Of a stretch of DNA of 64,000 bases, positions 11,101 through 22,690 are shown one piece after another. The notes beneath the pieces are model-generated. The model saw only the letters and a program-made list of their open reading frames with translations. It did no database searches and was not told the DNA's origin. Position 1 is the stretch's first letter. Each line of letters opens with the position of its first letter. The position numbers were made by a program, and so were the translations under genes. Origin of the DNA: Chondrosia reniformis (taxonomy: Eukaryota; Porifera; Demospongiae; Chondrillida; Chondrillidae); the NCBI GenBank assembly GCA_947172415.1, contig OX359200.1, forward strand, positions 1,304,501 to 1,368,500. Reading direction: 5' to 3'.

Positions 11101-14100
11101 ATGGCATCATACATGATAACTGATGATGTACCCAAATATAGAAGTAGGTGTATGATTAAGTCACTAAAATTCATGTTTTTGATAGTCTGAAGCCATTTTT
11201 GTAGATTTCTATATATTTCAAATTTCATTTTTGAAATTTTTTACCTTTAAAGTATAATCACTTCATATATGTATATAAAGTAAATAAAAAACATTTGCAA
11301 AAATGATGTTAGAAGTAGTAATGGCAGTGTTCACTAATACATCTGCAAAAAGTATCGAAACAAGACACTGATTATATGATAAGGCTAATCATACAGAAGT
11401 TGCATATATACTGTTATTTAAGTAACTTAACCATACACTTCTGTGTTTGGGCGCACTAACCTTAAGTAGGAATGGTGCGCCCAAACACAGAAGTGTATGG
11501 TTAAGTTACTTAAATTTCAGTATATATGCAACTTCTGTATGATTAGCCTTATCATATAATCAGTGTCTTGTTTCGATACTTTTTGCAGATGTATATATTA
11601 GTGAACACTGCCATTACTACTTCTAACATCATTTTTGCAAATGTTTTTTATTTACTTGTATTCCCCCTTTTTTCCTCTTAATATTACTTATTTTAAATTG
11701 ATTTGAAAGTTTTCTTAGCGAAGATCTCAAAATAACGTCTTAGACAAGAGAAATATGCCGAAAACCATGATCTCTTAATTAAAAAATGACGTCCGAGAAG
11801 ACCACAATTTTCGCTCTTCACAATTAACATGCTTATTGTAGAGCGCATTCAGATTTAGGGCTGTCTATTCCCTAGTTTCGAAATATTTATGACGATTTAT
11901 AACTAGTAAGTTCGCATATTAGCGATAGTCTATTCAATAAAAGAAGAAGAAGAAGAAATGAATTTTGGAAGTGGGTCTATTCCTAGTTAGCCGCTTTTTG
12001 AACGCTATAGAGCGTGTAGAGCGTCGAAACATGTTTTGACATTTAGGAAAGCGTGCATTAATCGCTGCAAATAACCGAATATAACCGAAAATCGCTTCGT
12101 TGGCGATTTATGAGGTGTTGATTGCTGATACATTGGATAGGGCGGCCATTTTTTTTCCGGCCATTCCTACTTAGAGAGTACTACCGTACTCTCTGATATT
12201 TTTTTCCCCATATAATACACACATTCCCATTATGTATATACATAGGTGTCTGCCTATCTCCCAGTCCACCTAATAATGGATATTATCCAATACAAATGTC
12301 AACATCTGGTGAAGTTCTAGTTGCAGAGTGTAACATTGGATATGAACTTGAAGAAGGGAATCTTACTTGTCAGATAGGAGGAACATGGGACGGCCTGGCA
12401 TCCAGCTGTGAAAGTAAGATATTAAATTTATCAAAGTATAACGAGAAATCTTTTCTGGCCAATTCTTCTAAGATATAAAATTTAAAAATCTTCTCCAGCC
12501 TTATATGGCATTGACAATTCAACCAGTCTGAGTGCATCACTTCACAATCAACAGCACACCTACCACCACCAAAAGCACTATGTGCAGATATCTCAACAAC
12601 AAGAAGTGAAGTAGTATATATCCAAATGTTAGTGCTCTCTGCCAATGCATGGACCTCCCCTTTTCTTCCAGTGACTTGCAATTACTTGACAAGCTTGGCT
12701 CCTGTGCTTTCTACTAATATATGCACCCTTTCAGCTAATGAGAGACCCTTCCTTGTATCATGACTTACTGCTTATATGTTAAGGGCTCCCAGAAAGGCTG
12801 AAAGTGATCTGCATAAATTGCTATTGTGTTGCACATGATTGAGTTGAATACAGCTCTTATAAGAATTGTTGTGTACCAAAGTGTAACATAATGACATTCA
12901 TAATAATTAATGAATATAATTTGCTGTTTACATAGGAAATACTTTTATCATTTGTACTTTTCAACAAAATGGCAGGTAGACCCACCACCTTAACATTATT
13001 AGTGCAATGGAAACCCCATTTGAAAACTTCCTGACTATGCACCCCTGAAAATTGCAAGTCTGGCAATGAAGTCAAATCTGATTGCACTAATATCTACTGT
13101 TGTATAACAGTTATATAATATTAATTTATTTCAAACATCTTTTAGCTACAACACACTGAAATGATGGAGATACTGCAATGATAGTAATAGAATAATAGGA
13201 ACTTTCAAAAATACTTTGTTCACTGACATAAGCTTAGCTATACTTCTCCCACATGTACTGTTGTGTTAATGGTTCCATTGATCTTTCATTACATTCCCTA
13301 ACAGTTGTACGTGTGGATTGTGGAACTGCTCCTGGTGTAGACAATGGAGTGTTAGATAATCCCAGTGACACAAGCTATGGGGACGTAGCCACTTACACTT
13401 GTGATGATGGATATACTCCTGAGGGTGACCAACAAAATCGAAGCTGTCTTGCAAATGGAGAATGGAGTGAAAGTGACCTGATCTGTGAACGTAAGTGCTA
13501 TATCTACGTAGCATTTCTACATGACATATACAGTATCTTAAATTTGTAATTTTAATTAGATTTCGATGAAACTTATAGTCACATAAAGTTTTAATAACAT
13601 CATAGGGGATTTGAGCCCTTTCCCATCTCCACATGAATTGGTTCAACTTTTATGTGAAGTGCATGTACATGCGTATGTAGGTATATACAGTATATGTTCT
13701 AAAATTCTAGTAGGTGGATATAATATTAGTAGAACTACATAATTTCTTTAAAAGACTTTCAAAATTAACCATTTCATAAATCTTTCACTACATTCCCTAA
13801 CAGTTGTGGATTGTGGAACTGCTCCTGGTGTAGACAATGGAGTGTTAGATAATCCCAGTCATACAAGCTATGGGGACATAGCCACTTACACTTGTGACGA
13901 TGGATATACTCCTGAGGGTGACCAGCAAAATCGAAGCTGTCTTGCAAATGGAGAATGGAGCGAAAGTGACCTGATCTGTGAACGTAAGTGCTATATTTAT
14001 ATAGCTTTTTTACATGAAATTATCTTAAGATTGTAATTTTAATTAGAGTTTTGATGAAACTTATAGTCACATAAAGTTTTAATAACATCATAGGGGATTT

Positions 14101-16235
14101 GAGCCCTTTTCCATCTCCACATGAATTGGTTCAACTTTTATGTGACTGTTTTCCTGCATGTTAATAAATTTAAAGTGTGTATGTACATTTGTACAGTATA
14201 TGTCCTACAATATAAGTCGTGGGATAGAATATATGAAGCACTACATAAGTTTTCTAAGAGACTTTAAAAATTAGCTGTTTCATTGATCTTTTTTAACAGC
14301 TGTGGATTGTGGAACTGCTCCTGGTGTAGACAATGGAGTGTTAGATAATCCCAGTGACACAAGCTATGGGGACGTAGCCACTTACACTTGTGACGATGGA
14401 TATACTCCTGAGGGTGACCAACAAAATCGAAGCTGTCTTGCAAATGGAGAATGGAGTGAAAGTGACCTGATCTGTGAACGTAAGTGCTATATCTAGCTTT
14501 TCTACATGAAATTATCTTAAGATTGTAATTTTAGAGTTTCAATGAAGCCTATAGTCACATAAAATTTAATAACATCATAGCAGATTTGAGCCCTTTTCCA
14601 TCTCCACATGAATTGGTTCAACTTTTATGTGAATGTTTTCCTATATATACATATTAATAACATGTGCACGTACATATGTAGGTATATACAGTATATGTTC
14701 TCAGAATTCTAGTAGGTGGATAGAATATTAGTAGAACTACATAATTTCTTTAAGAGACATTCAAAATTAAAATCTTTCACTACATTCCCTAACAGTTGTG
14801 GATTGTGGAACTGCTCCTGGTGTAGACAATGGAGTGTTAGCTAATCCCAGTCATACAAGCTATGGGGACGTAGCCACTTACACTTGTAATTGTGGATATA
14901 CTCCTGAGGGTGACCAACAAAATCGAAGCTGTCTTGCAAATGGAGAATGGAGTGAATGTGACCTGATCTGTGAACGTAAGTACCACATAGAGCCTTTTAG
15001 CTTTGATTAATTTTTTGTGGCATAATGGTGAAACTTATAGTCTCTCAAAGTTTAATAACATCAGAGCTGATTTACCCTCCTGTTCCAGCTCCACTGGTTT
15101 TGGATCATCTGATAAATGTGCATGTTTTCCTACATATATATTAACACAAAAAAGTGTGCACGTACATATGTACATATGTATATACAGTATATGTCCTAAA
15201 ATTTAAGTAGGTGGATAGAATATTATATAAGATCTTTAAGAGACTTTCAAAATTAACCATTTCATTAATCTTTCACTACATTCCCTAACAGTTGTGGATT
15301 GTGGAACTGCTCCTGGTGTAGACAATGGAGTGTTAGATAATCCCAGTCATACAAGCTATGGTGACATAGCTACTTACTCTTGTGACTGTGGATATGCTCC
15401 TGAGGGTGAAATACAAGCTCGAGACTGTCTTGCAAATACAGAATGGAGCGAAAGTGACCTGGTCTGTGAGCGTAAGTATAATATATAGAAGGCTTTTTAT
15501 ATCTTAAGATTGTAGCTTTGATTAGTGTTTTGTGGAAAGTTGGTGAAACTTATTGTAGCTCATTGACAAAGTTTAATAGCATCAGAACTGATTTGTCCAG
15601 CTGTTTCACCTTCACATGTATTTGTTCAACTGATAAATGTGCATATGGCCAGGGATTCACAAAAGATCAAGAAAAATACAAAGACTCCCAGGATCACTGA
15701 GGAAGGGTGGAATTCCCAGAAACAGCTGTCTGACCCAGTGAAGAAGAAGATGAAAGAAGATGAAAGGAAGAGAAAAGAAGAGAAAAGGATGAGAGAAGAT
15801 GAAAGAAGACAGAAAATTTGACTCTTGTATCTTCATCCAAAGCTCTCTTCAGGTGTAAATCCTCTATAAGTTTTTTACAAAATAGGCATAGCATGTTGGA
15901 AAATGGTGTATTAGGTTTTTCATATCTTCCTACATGTGAATAAAGTGTACATTTATGTATGTACCATTTGTGTCCTAAAAGATAGATTTAAGTAGGTAGA
16001 TGGAATATTAGAAGAACTATTAACTGTTCCATTGATCTTTCACTACATTCCCTAACAGCTGTGGACTGTGGAACTGCTCCTGATGTAGACAATGGAGTGT
16101 TAGATAATCCCAGTGACACAAGCTATGGGGACATAGCCACTTACACCTGTGACGATGGATATGCTCCTGAGGGTGACAAAAAAGCTCGAAGCTGTCTTGC
16201 TAATGGAGAATGGAGTGAAAGTGACCTGATCTGTG
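8116..16235 (+). CDS. Secreted IgGFc-binding (FCGBP) N-terminal domain plus multiple CCP/sushi modules
   Basis: Exon 1 (8116-8203) encodes a signal peptide with hydrophobic core LILTILAIQMAIIRVIVAV. Exon 2 (8982-10253) encodes about 420 residues with the IgGFc-binding N-terminal fold seen in mucin-like FCGBP: FLNGHQCSFVP, a YWGTEFVAVP block, and DPYMSLVMPTAWY; many N-glycosylation sites are present. Exon 3 (12246-12413) is a diverged CCP. Six further CCP exons follow: 13305-13490, 13804-13983, 14300-14479, 14796-14975, 15292-15471, 16059-16235. Every junction is phase 1, typical of exon-shuffled extracellular modules. At least 870 residues. The last exon ends at a GT donor and I cannot place the terminal exon with confidence; a short candidate begins near 17191. 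Likely an extracellular recognition or adhesion protein; ligand unknown. Confidence 0.82.
10583..10762 (+). mobile_element. Family A element, 3' part, in FCGBP-CCP intron 2
   Basis: Right half of family A: ACTTCC, ribozyme, GAGACTCTGGTTCCCATCAA, GACATGAGTGGGTGGGG and the ATCCAGAGTTTAATGATGAT end. The left inverted terminus is missing. Confidence 0.75.
10605..10649 (+). ncRNA. Type I hammerhead ribozyme motif, copy 4 (stem II degraded)
   Basis: Stem I strands GCCATA and TATGGC and the core CTGATGA are perfect. The 3' strand of stem II is GTGT instead of GGAC, GAAA has become GAAG, and the cleavage triplet is GTT. Probably inactive, but informative for the family consensus. Confidence 0.7.
11281..12196. 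mobile_element. Element C, copy 1, with long foldback arms
   Basis: Bases 11281-11455 and 11476-11655 are near-perfect inverted repeats separated by 20 bp (axis near CCTTAAGTAGGAATGG). The element continues to a terminal palindrome, AGAGAGTAC-TACC-GTACTCTCT, at 12174-12195. AAGTAGGAATGG near 11464 is complementary to CCATTCCTACTT at 12161, giving short terminal inverted repeats. A second copy lies at 16439. It fills the intron before the first CCP exon. Confidence 0.75.
12414..13304. other. Intron between the first and second CCP exons
   Basis: About 890 bp with no supported exon. I looked for another CCP frame (Cys-x-Cys spacing) in phase 1 and found stops. Confidence 0.45.
13305..16235 (+). 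repeat. Tandem array of six CCP exon units, 496-bp period
   Basis: Exon starts at 13305, 13804, 14300, 14796, 15292 and 16059 give steps of 499, 496, 496, 496 and 767 bp. The last step is longer because a family B element (about 15650-15910) sits in that intron. Exons encode VDCGTAPGVDNGVL, then a TCDDGYTPEGD segment, then NGEWSESDLIC with very few changes, and the introns are also conserved, so expansion was recent. Confidence 0.92.
15648..15912. mobile_element. Family B dispersed element, copy B2, in the CCP array
   Basis: Runs from GGCCAGGGATTCACAAAAGA to GGTTTTTCAT, flanked on both sides by CATAT, a possible target duplication. The ribozyme-like part (15682-15739) has CTGAGGA in place of CTGATGA. 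It is inserted in only one of the intron copies, so it is younger than the array. Confidence 0.8.
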
Positions 16236-16438
16236 GTAAGTACTCTACGAATAATGACTTTTTCTGATTGGAGGCAAGGATAATAATGTTTGTGTCCTAT
16301 CTGATTATCTTCTTGTGTCATTTCACTGTACGAAATGTATCGTAGCAACATTGTGGTGTGATACCCGAAGATTGCACAGAACTGAGCATGTACTCATCTG
16401 GCACTTCCCTGGCACACACGCTTCACCTTTCTGTCCAT

Positions 16439-17185
16439 GCTGTGTTTGGGCGCACTAACCTGAAGGAATGGTGCGCCGAAACACAGAAGTGTATGGTTAA
16501 GTTACTTAAATTTCAGTATATATGCAACTTCTGTATGATTAGCCTTATCATATAATCAGTATCTTGTTTCGATACATTTTGCAGATGTATTAGTGAACAC
16601 TGCCATTCCTACTTCTAACATCATTTTAGTAAATGTTTTTTGTTTACTTGTATTCCCCCTTTTTTCTTCTTAATATTACTTGTTTTAAATTGATTTGAAA
16701 GTTTTCTTGGCGAAAATCTCAAAATAACGTCTTAGACAAGAGAAATATGCCGAAAATTAAAAAATGGCGTCCGAGAAGACCCCAATTTTCGCTTTTCACA
16801 ATTAACATGCTTCTTGCAGAGTGCATTCAGATTTAGGGCTGTCTATTCCCTAGTTGGGAAATATGTATGACGATTTATAACCTGTACGTGCCCGCATAAG
16901 TTCGCATATTAGCGCTAGTCTATTCAATTAAAGAAGAAAAAATGAATTTGCATGGAAATGGGTCTATTCCTGGTTAGCCGCTTTTTGAACGCTGTAGAGC
17001 GTGTAGAGCGTCGAAACATGTTTTGGCATTTAGGAAAGCGTGCATTAATGGCTACAAATAACCGAATATAATCGAAAATCGCTTCGTTGGTAATTTATGA
17101 GGTGTTGCTTGCTAATACATTGATTGGATAGGGCGGCCATTTTTTCCCGACCATTCCTACTTAGAGAGTACCACCGTACTCTCTG
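16439..17185. mobile_element. Element C, copy 2
   Basis: About 745 bp homologous to 11449-12196, including GTGTTTGGGCGCACTAACCT, the GATTAGCCTTATCATATAAT block and the terminal AGAGAGTACCACCGTACTCT palindrome. It has only the tip of the left foldback arm, so one of the two copies is rearranged. Confidence 0.8.
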
Positions 17186-18077
17186 ATTACAGAACCAATA
17201 CTGAGTTTTTACAAACTGTAACATTTGATTAACTTAATTAATTCTTACAATACTTCTTCGATTAGAAATTGGTTCAGCAGCAGATATTATTCACTGAATA
17301 ATGTCTGCCACTGGACCAATTAGCTACTCTATAACTGAACAAATTACTAATTTGTTCAATTTATCTGGACATTTTAGAGTATCCTCGAGCTCTATGGAAG
17401 GTTCCACTGTATTACCATGCATGGACACCCAATAATAATATACATATATGCACTGTGAATATTACACATTACTGTATAATCATTTCAACTACTTATTGAT
17501 TTCATTTTATAGCTCAACTTTAATTGGAACAGAGCAACATTAATTAGTCTAAGACTATTAGACAAGTTTAGAGAATTAGAGAAAGAGAATTACTAAAACA
17601 GTTAAATATTAATAGGACTAGCTTAATTGGATATCATTTAATATAATGTATCTTGATGTAGTTTGATCAATAATTTATCATAAGAAATATATAATACTTT
17701 CAAGATATTATTTTAGCCAGATATATATATACGTAGTAAATTGTACAAGTTGTAACTTTATGGAATTTAATAAAGAGATAGGGCTAATGTAAGTAATATG
17801 TACATTATATTTCATAATTCTTTGGAAATGATTCATCCAAGGCCTGTGAATGCTGACATCAAGTTTGAGCATTATATTTGCCCATTGCAGGTCTATAGAA
17901 CTAAATTAATGTAAACATTGAAAATTAAAATAGTGAGAGATAGGGCAAATGTAAGTATAAATCAAAAATAAAACTTATATATATTAGAAATGTTTCATAC
18001 ATGTTTGTGAATCCTAACACCACGTTTAAGCTTCTTATATATATTTGCCCATTTGACTGAATCTATGGCACTAGAGC
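17186..18077. other. AT-rich intergenic DNA
   Basis: No gene was recognised. Two similar stretches with GAGATAGGGCAAATGTAAGT-like text (about 17776 and 17938) suggest a local repeat. A splice acceptor at about 17190 could start a short last exon of the FCGBP-CCP gene; this is unproven. Confidence 0.4.
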
Positions 18078-18500
18078 TAAATGCACAGCAGCTGTAGTTC
18101 AAAGTAAAATTGACAAAACAATGAAATCAGAAATGAAGAATATAGTTGTGTTCCAAGTTGAATATTTTTTATAATCCTTGGACCCCCTCACCAGAGGCAA
18201 GGTCAGCTTTTCAAATCAAATAATTAAAACTAAATATATAAATCAAGAATACATACCAGTGGAACAGAAAAATATAGAAATGACTCTAGAGGTTCCCACT
18301 AGGTTTGCTTGCCATCATTTGACTCTAAATTTACCCCACCCACTCATGTCTCCTGGAGTTAATAAGAGGAACAATAATTGAGTGTATAAGTCTCTGTGAG
18401 GAGAAAGGGAAGGGAATGATCATGGAATGGCTGACCTCCACTGTCCAGGAAGAGAATGAAGTCAGGTGATATCAACACTTCACCTCAAATACTCTGCATG
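18078..18500 (+). pseudogene. EDC4: Decayed fragment duplicated from EDC4
   Basis: 18083-18160 matches EDC4 exon 3 (about 1927-1994): CAGCTGTAGTTCAAAGTAAA and AAATCAGAAATGAAGAAT with small changes, continuing into the following intron (AGGCAAGGTCAGCTTTTCAA-like). 18400-18500 matches EDC4 downstream DNA near 5780-5870 (GACCTCCACTGTCCAGGAAG). The exon has a small insertion and lost its splice donor. It is a remnant of a segmental copy, not a gene. Confidence 0.75.
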
Positions 18501-19610
18501 ATATCCTGCCGATAACTCGGTACGTAAATGCCTAAATGCCTGAAAACTGCAAGAAAGCCTAGGGGCGAAGTGTATAGAAGTTATACAATGCCACTTCGCT
18601 GTCTTTGTATACCAAGGGTGCAGTGCATGTATAATGATACACTGCAAAGTGACATTGCATAACTATTACTTATTATTATATATTACTTCTACTTTCATTA
18701 GGTTTCATAATTAAAGTAAATAATAAAAGTACAACTTGTACGATTTACGTATACGTATATATCTAGGTAAAATATTATATCTTGTAATTATATATTATAA
18801 AGCTTAAGAGATAGGGCAAATAGCTAAATAGTGACACTGCACAGTACTTCATCTGCTATGAAAAAGAAATCTCAGAGTCAAAGAGTATGCGAGATGCCAT
18901 TGTGGACTTGATTGCAACATACTATGTCTTTGACATGGTATATATCTCATCACTTGCACCAATTTATATTTTCATTCAGCACTTTGTGTGAGGTGTTAAG
19001 GACAACCAAGCTATACCCACATCCACTAGCAAACTTATGTCCAAGTTTTAGCAATTATTAATTCACTTTCATCATTCTGTGTATTCATATTTATTTCACA
19101 ATGTTATATTGTATATAATTATATTGATGCTTATTACAACAGAAAGTCATTAAAATGTCGGCCTGGTACAAACAGCACCAGCATGAATAGTGGTGCAACA
19201 GTACACCATTGGGATACACTTGGCGTTGGGATACACTTTGCATGGTGTATTATAGCACCTTTGGGGAGCTTGGCTCTCATGGCAGGTATAGCACCCCCAA
19301 AGGTGTAACAGTAACACCCCATTTATAACAGTGAGATAAGTATTGAATTTTCAAAAAATGGAAATGTTTCATATGAGGCCTGTGAATCCTGACATTTTAG
19401 CGTCATATATTTGATCATTTGACAGCTATATATAGGCAAAAAGGTCTATTAGTATCTAGTTTATATATTTACTGGTATATATATCATCATAAATGTATTC
19501 CAGGACCAGACCAGTCCTGTAATTGCAAACTCTTCCTGCATCTTAATTCTTCTATATAGCTAGTATTTATATTATGTATATGAATAATTTAATATGGTTA
19601 CTCTATAATA
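18501..19610. other. Intergenic DNA with low-copy repeats
   Basis: No coding region is supported. 18530-18670 is a block with partial self-complementarity around GTGACATTGCATAAC. 19140-19330 contains locally repeated GGGATACACTTGG-like text. Confidence 0.4.
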
Positions 19611-19762
19611 AATTAATAAAAAGTCTACGGAGAAAACTTTGGATGAATGATACAGGAGTCTTCTCTTTCTTTTTCTGCTCTACTGGGCCAGACAGCTATT
19701 TCTGGGAATTCCACCTTTCATCAGTGACCCTGGGAATCTTTTCTGTGATTGAATCCTTGGCT
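19611..19762. mobile_element. Family B element, shortened copy B3
   Basis: GAGAAAACTTTGGATGAATG, then CTGGGCCAGACAGCTATTTC, then TCATCAGTGACCCTGGGAAT. On the minus strand the CTGATGA core is intact but GAAAC has become GAAAT. Much of the pyrimidine tract is deleted. Confidence 0.7.
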
Positions 19763-20065
19763 CTCTATATGCTATATCTAGAGGTCTTATACACATAATC
19801 TTGGCACTAAAAGTTACATAATAATACATATAAGCCTGCGCGCCATCCGGCATAAGGGCTCATGTCAGATTATATAGTCAGTGTCAAAGTAAACATGCAT
19901 ACAGCAGGGCCGCCATGGAGGCTATATATAGAATTTTTCAGGGCCGTACCCCCTTTCAGAACCTTCCTACGGCCCTGATACACATAATCTCCATAACTCA
20001 TTGCTCGATGTTTGTCCTCTTTTCCTTGGGGGTTGCGTGGTATCAGCCAGCTGTTTCCACTGTTG

Positions 20066-20160
20066 TCAGTTGTTGGCCTGTTTGGTTGTCAGTTTACTGC
20101 AAATGGCATCTACATCTTTCGCCATGTCACACAGCCGGCTCAGAAGAAGGGTGTTCTCTG
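20066..20160 (-). CDS. Possible last exon of an unrecognised minus-strand gene
   Basis: A minus-strand frame bounded by a CAG acceptor and ending TGA encodes NTLLLSRLCDMAKDVDAICS and a few more residues. The hydrophilic helical look and clean acceptor hint at coding, but no partner exon was found upstream and it is not part of CHMP4. It may be chance. Confidence 0.25.
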
Positions 20161-20470
20161 CTGCATGTGATGGGGGCGTGAAACACATGGGGAAGGAGAA
20201 TGACATGGCTACAAGTTAAATGTTAACTAAGATTGAAGGTTTAAAACATACGTATGGCAGTACTAGTTGTACTATAGCAAGATCAGTTGTAATAAACTTC
20301 ATCTCAATATAAATGGCAATTCAATATAATGGATAATTTGTAGGACATTAATATGATAGAATTATCAGTTGATAATGTAAGTTCTAAAGCTGAGCATTGA
20401 CACTGAAATATGCTTGTACTCCAGCCACTAATGTGTTACATAACTGTACAGAAACTTAAAATATAACAGC

Positions 20471-22538
20471 TCAATTTGCCCAGTCAGCCAAGGCAGCCAG
20501 CTCTGCATCATCATTGTCAAGGACCTTGGTTTTAGCCTTGGGAACAGTAGTGGCTACAATATAAAAGATATGTATATATAGGATGATAAACAAACCACAA
20601 CTATTATGTCATGTATTTATATATATGGTTAGCAGTGGCCATGTAAATTTAATATTAAAGATATTGAGAACAACAAATAACACCATATATGGATATTTCT
20701 GTTATATATGTAAACAAATTTAAATTAGAAAATAGAGCAATATTTCTTCTGTTTGGGCCGTATTTAGGACTTTGTAAAAACATTCTCCGGTACAACTAAT
20801 ACTTTCTCATAAAAATCAAAATATATTACTTATGCGTATATGCTATATCAACACAGAGAAATCAAGCAAGTATATACATTACCAAATGTGATAGTCAAAC
20901 CACAATGTTTTTAATTCAATTTTCAAATAATCATAATAACAACATCTAAATTCAGAACGACACACAGCTAAATATTTCACATAAAAACTTACGGATTTCT
21001 GGCAAATCCATTTCTGGTAGTGTATTAGAGGAAGCTGGAATATCAAGAAGTTGCTCTTGTAGTTCTGCCTCTTCCATTTCCTCCAACTCCGCCAACAAGT
21101 CATCCTATGATCAAGGAGGTAATGACAGAACTATTACATATTGTCCTTGCAAATAGAAATGAAAGCTAAACAAGTAATTTATTAAAGCGTATTTCTGTGT
21201 CCCATTAATCCCTGCTTGGAACGTATATCTCCAATGTGCCCTTGTTTTCCTCTCCCCTATCCAAGCCACCTGTCTCATGATGTCATCCATGAAAAGTCAC
21301 TAAAAATAGTACCTGTTAAGCGCTGGACATTCAAACCACTAAAATTAGCACCTGTTAAAATTTGTAAACTCTATACCATATTCTCTTTAAAAATTCGTCA
21401 CTCTAAATTTTCGTCATCCCCTAGAAACCTGTACAAATGCATTCTAATTAGTGACAAATTTCTGGTTTCTAATATTCGTCACATCCCTCTAATAATTCGC
21501 CAGACAGGAAGGTTAGGGTTCTTGGTAGCAGACGAATTCTTCCCCGACTGTCGGCGTACAGGAGTCTTTGTAAATGTGATACCCTCGAACGGCTGTCCAT
21601 ACAGTGAGTTCAAAACCCGCCATTTCGTCTCAAGAAACGCCCCTAACAAAGTGCTCCAAGGTTTCACTGTCCGCTCTAATGTTTCGTCGAGATAATCTAA
21701 ATATTCGTCACCCTCGTCCAGCTTGTTCATTCCAATTCTATTTGCGACCAAGTGACGAATTTCCTGGACACAGTTAGTGACGAATTTTTAGAGAGAATAC
21801 GGGAATAGCTAAAACTCTTAGAACTTACATCATCTAATTCAGCTGCAAATCCAATAGGCTGGGATATTGCATTAGCTATTTCCTCTGCAATTTCATTTTG
21901 TTCCTGCATGTCATCAACAATGTCGTGTACGTCATCAACATTACTACATCAAAGACAGGGAACATCACCATATAAGGAAGTAATGTATGTAGTTTCATAT
22001 AGTGAAAATGCTGAGTTTGGATAATAAGGAAAAGAAGAAAGAAGAGGCTCACATTCCCTGCTGAGCACTTTTCAGGGCCTGTGCTGCATGCTTCATCGAT
22101 TTCACAACTTCTGTGTTTGTGCTGGCATTCTCCAAAGCTTCCCTCTGGAATTCAATGGTAGAAATTTGTCCATCCAAGTTCTGTAACTGTTTCTCCAGGC
22201 GCTTCTTTCTCTTTAAGTGCTGAAGGGCCGCTAAAGGAATGAAATGACGTCATCTCAAAGAGGTGTGGCAAGTACAAAAACACAACAATTAGCCTTTGAT
22301 ACTCATTTGACAACTCTACAGTGGGACACACATATTTTAGTATCACCGTGTATGTACCTCTTTTATTTTTGGTCCCACATTTCTTCGCCATTTTTAATTC
22401 CTCCTCGATTTTAGTCTCTAAGTATTCCGACTTCTTATTCAACATCCCTTCAGTCTCCCTGAGCCTCTGTATGGCGTCTTGAGCTGAGGGCGGCTTATTG
22501 GGACTTCCGCCAAACATCTTTTGCAGCAAGCCAGACAT
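20471..22538 (-). CDS. CHMP4: Charged multivesicular body protein 4 (ESCRT-III, Snf7 family)
   Basis: Polymerising core subunit of ESCRT-III, which constricts membranes in multivesicular body formation, cytokinesis and repair. Five exons on the minus strand: 22538-22358, 22230-22053, 21943-21829, 21104-20993, 20553-20471; phases agree and give 222 residues, the usual length. The N-terminus MSGLLQKMFGG followed by AQDAIQRLRETEGMLNKK is the family signature. A basic LKRKKRLEKQL helix follows, then QQGINVDDVHDIVDDMQEQ, then AISQPIGFAAELDDDDLLAE. The acidic C-terminus LDNDDAELAALADWAN carries the ALIX/VPS4-binding type end. It is divergent from the LRWD1-like gene with 152 bp between start codons. 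Confidence 0.95.
21379..21800. mobile_element. MITE-like element in CHMP4 intron 3
   Basis: Terminal inverted repeats ATTCTCTTTAAAAATTCGTC and, at the other end, the complement GACGAATTTTTAGAGAGAAT, about 23 bp. The interior holds several ATTCGTCA words in both orientations. The ORFs inside overlap on both strands and look accidental. Confidence 0.75.
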
Positions 22539-22690
22539 CGCGAGAGTCTACCGTGAAGAGAAAGTGACAAAATGACAAATTACAAAGTTGGATTTCTAAA
22601 GATGGCGTCTAGAATCATGTGACATGACGTAATGGAGTTATATTTTAAGCATATTACACAATTTCTCGTGGGATGGATTAGCAATCAATA
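22539..22690. promoter_or_regulatory. Divergent promoter region, CHMP4 / LRWD1-like
   Basis: 152 bp separate the two start codons. There is no TATA box. GATGGCGTCTAGAATCATGT and TGACATGACGTAAT (an ATF/CREB-like TGACGTAA) are visible. A bidirectional housekeeping promoter is inferred. Confidence 0.45.

Noticed and set aside
13266..13646. 126-codon minus-strand ORF
   Set aside because: Antisense of a CCP exon plus intron; not open in the sister units.
15639..15894. Lys/Glu-rich ORF and its antisense Ser/Leu/Phe ORF
   Set aside because: Produced by the purine-rich tract of a family B element.
16358..16555. Possible extra CCP-like exon with several Cys
   Set aside because: Runs into element C and lacks the CCP cysteine and Trp spacing; phase cannot be matched.
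21216..21751. 159-codon plus-strand ORF and 90-codon minus-strand ORF in CHMP4 intron 3
   Set aside because: Both overlap the MITE-like element and each other; no domain seen.
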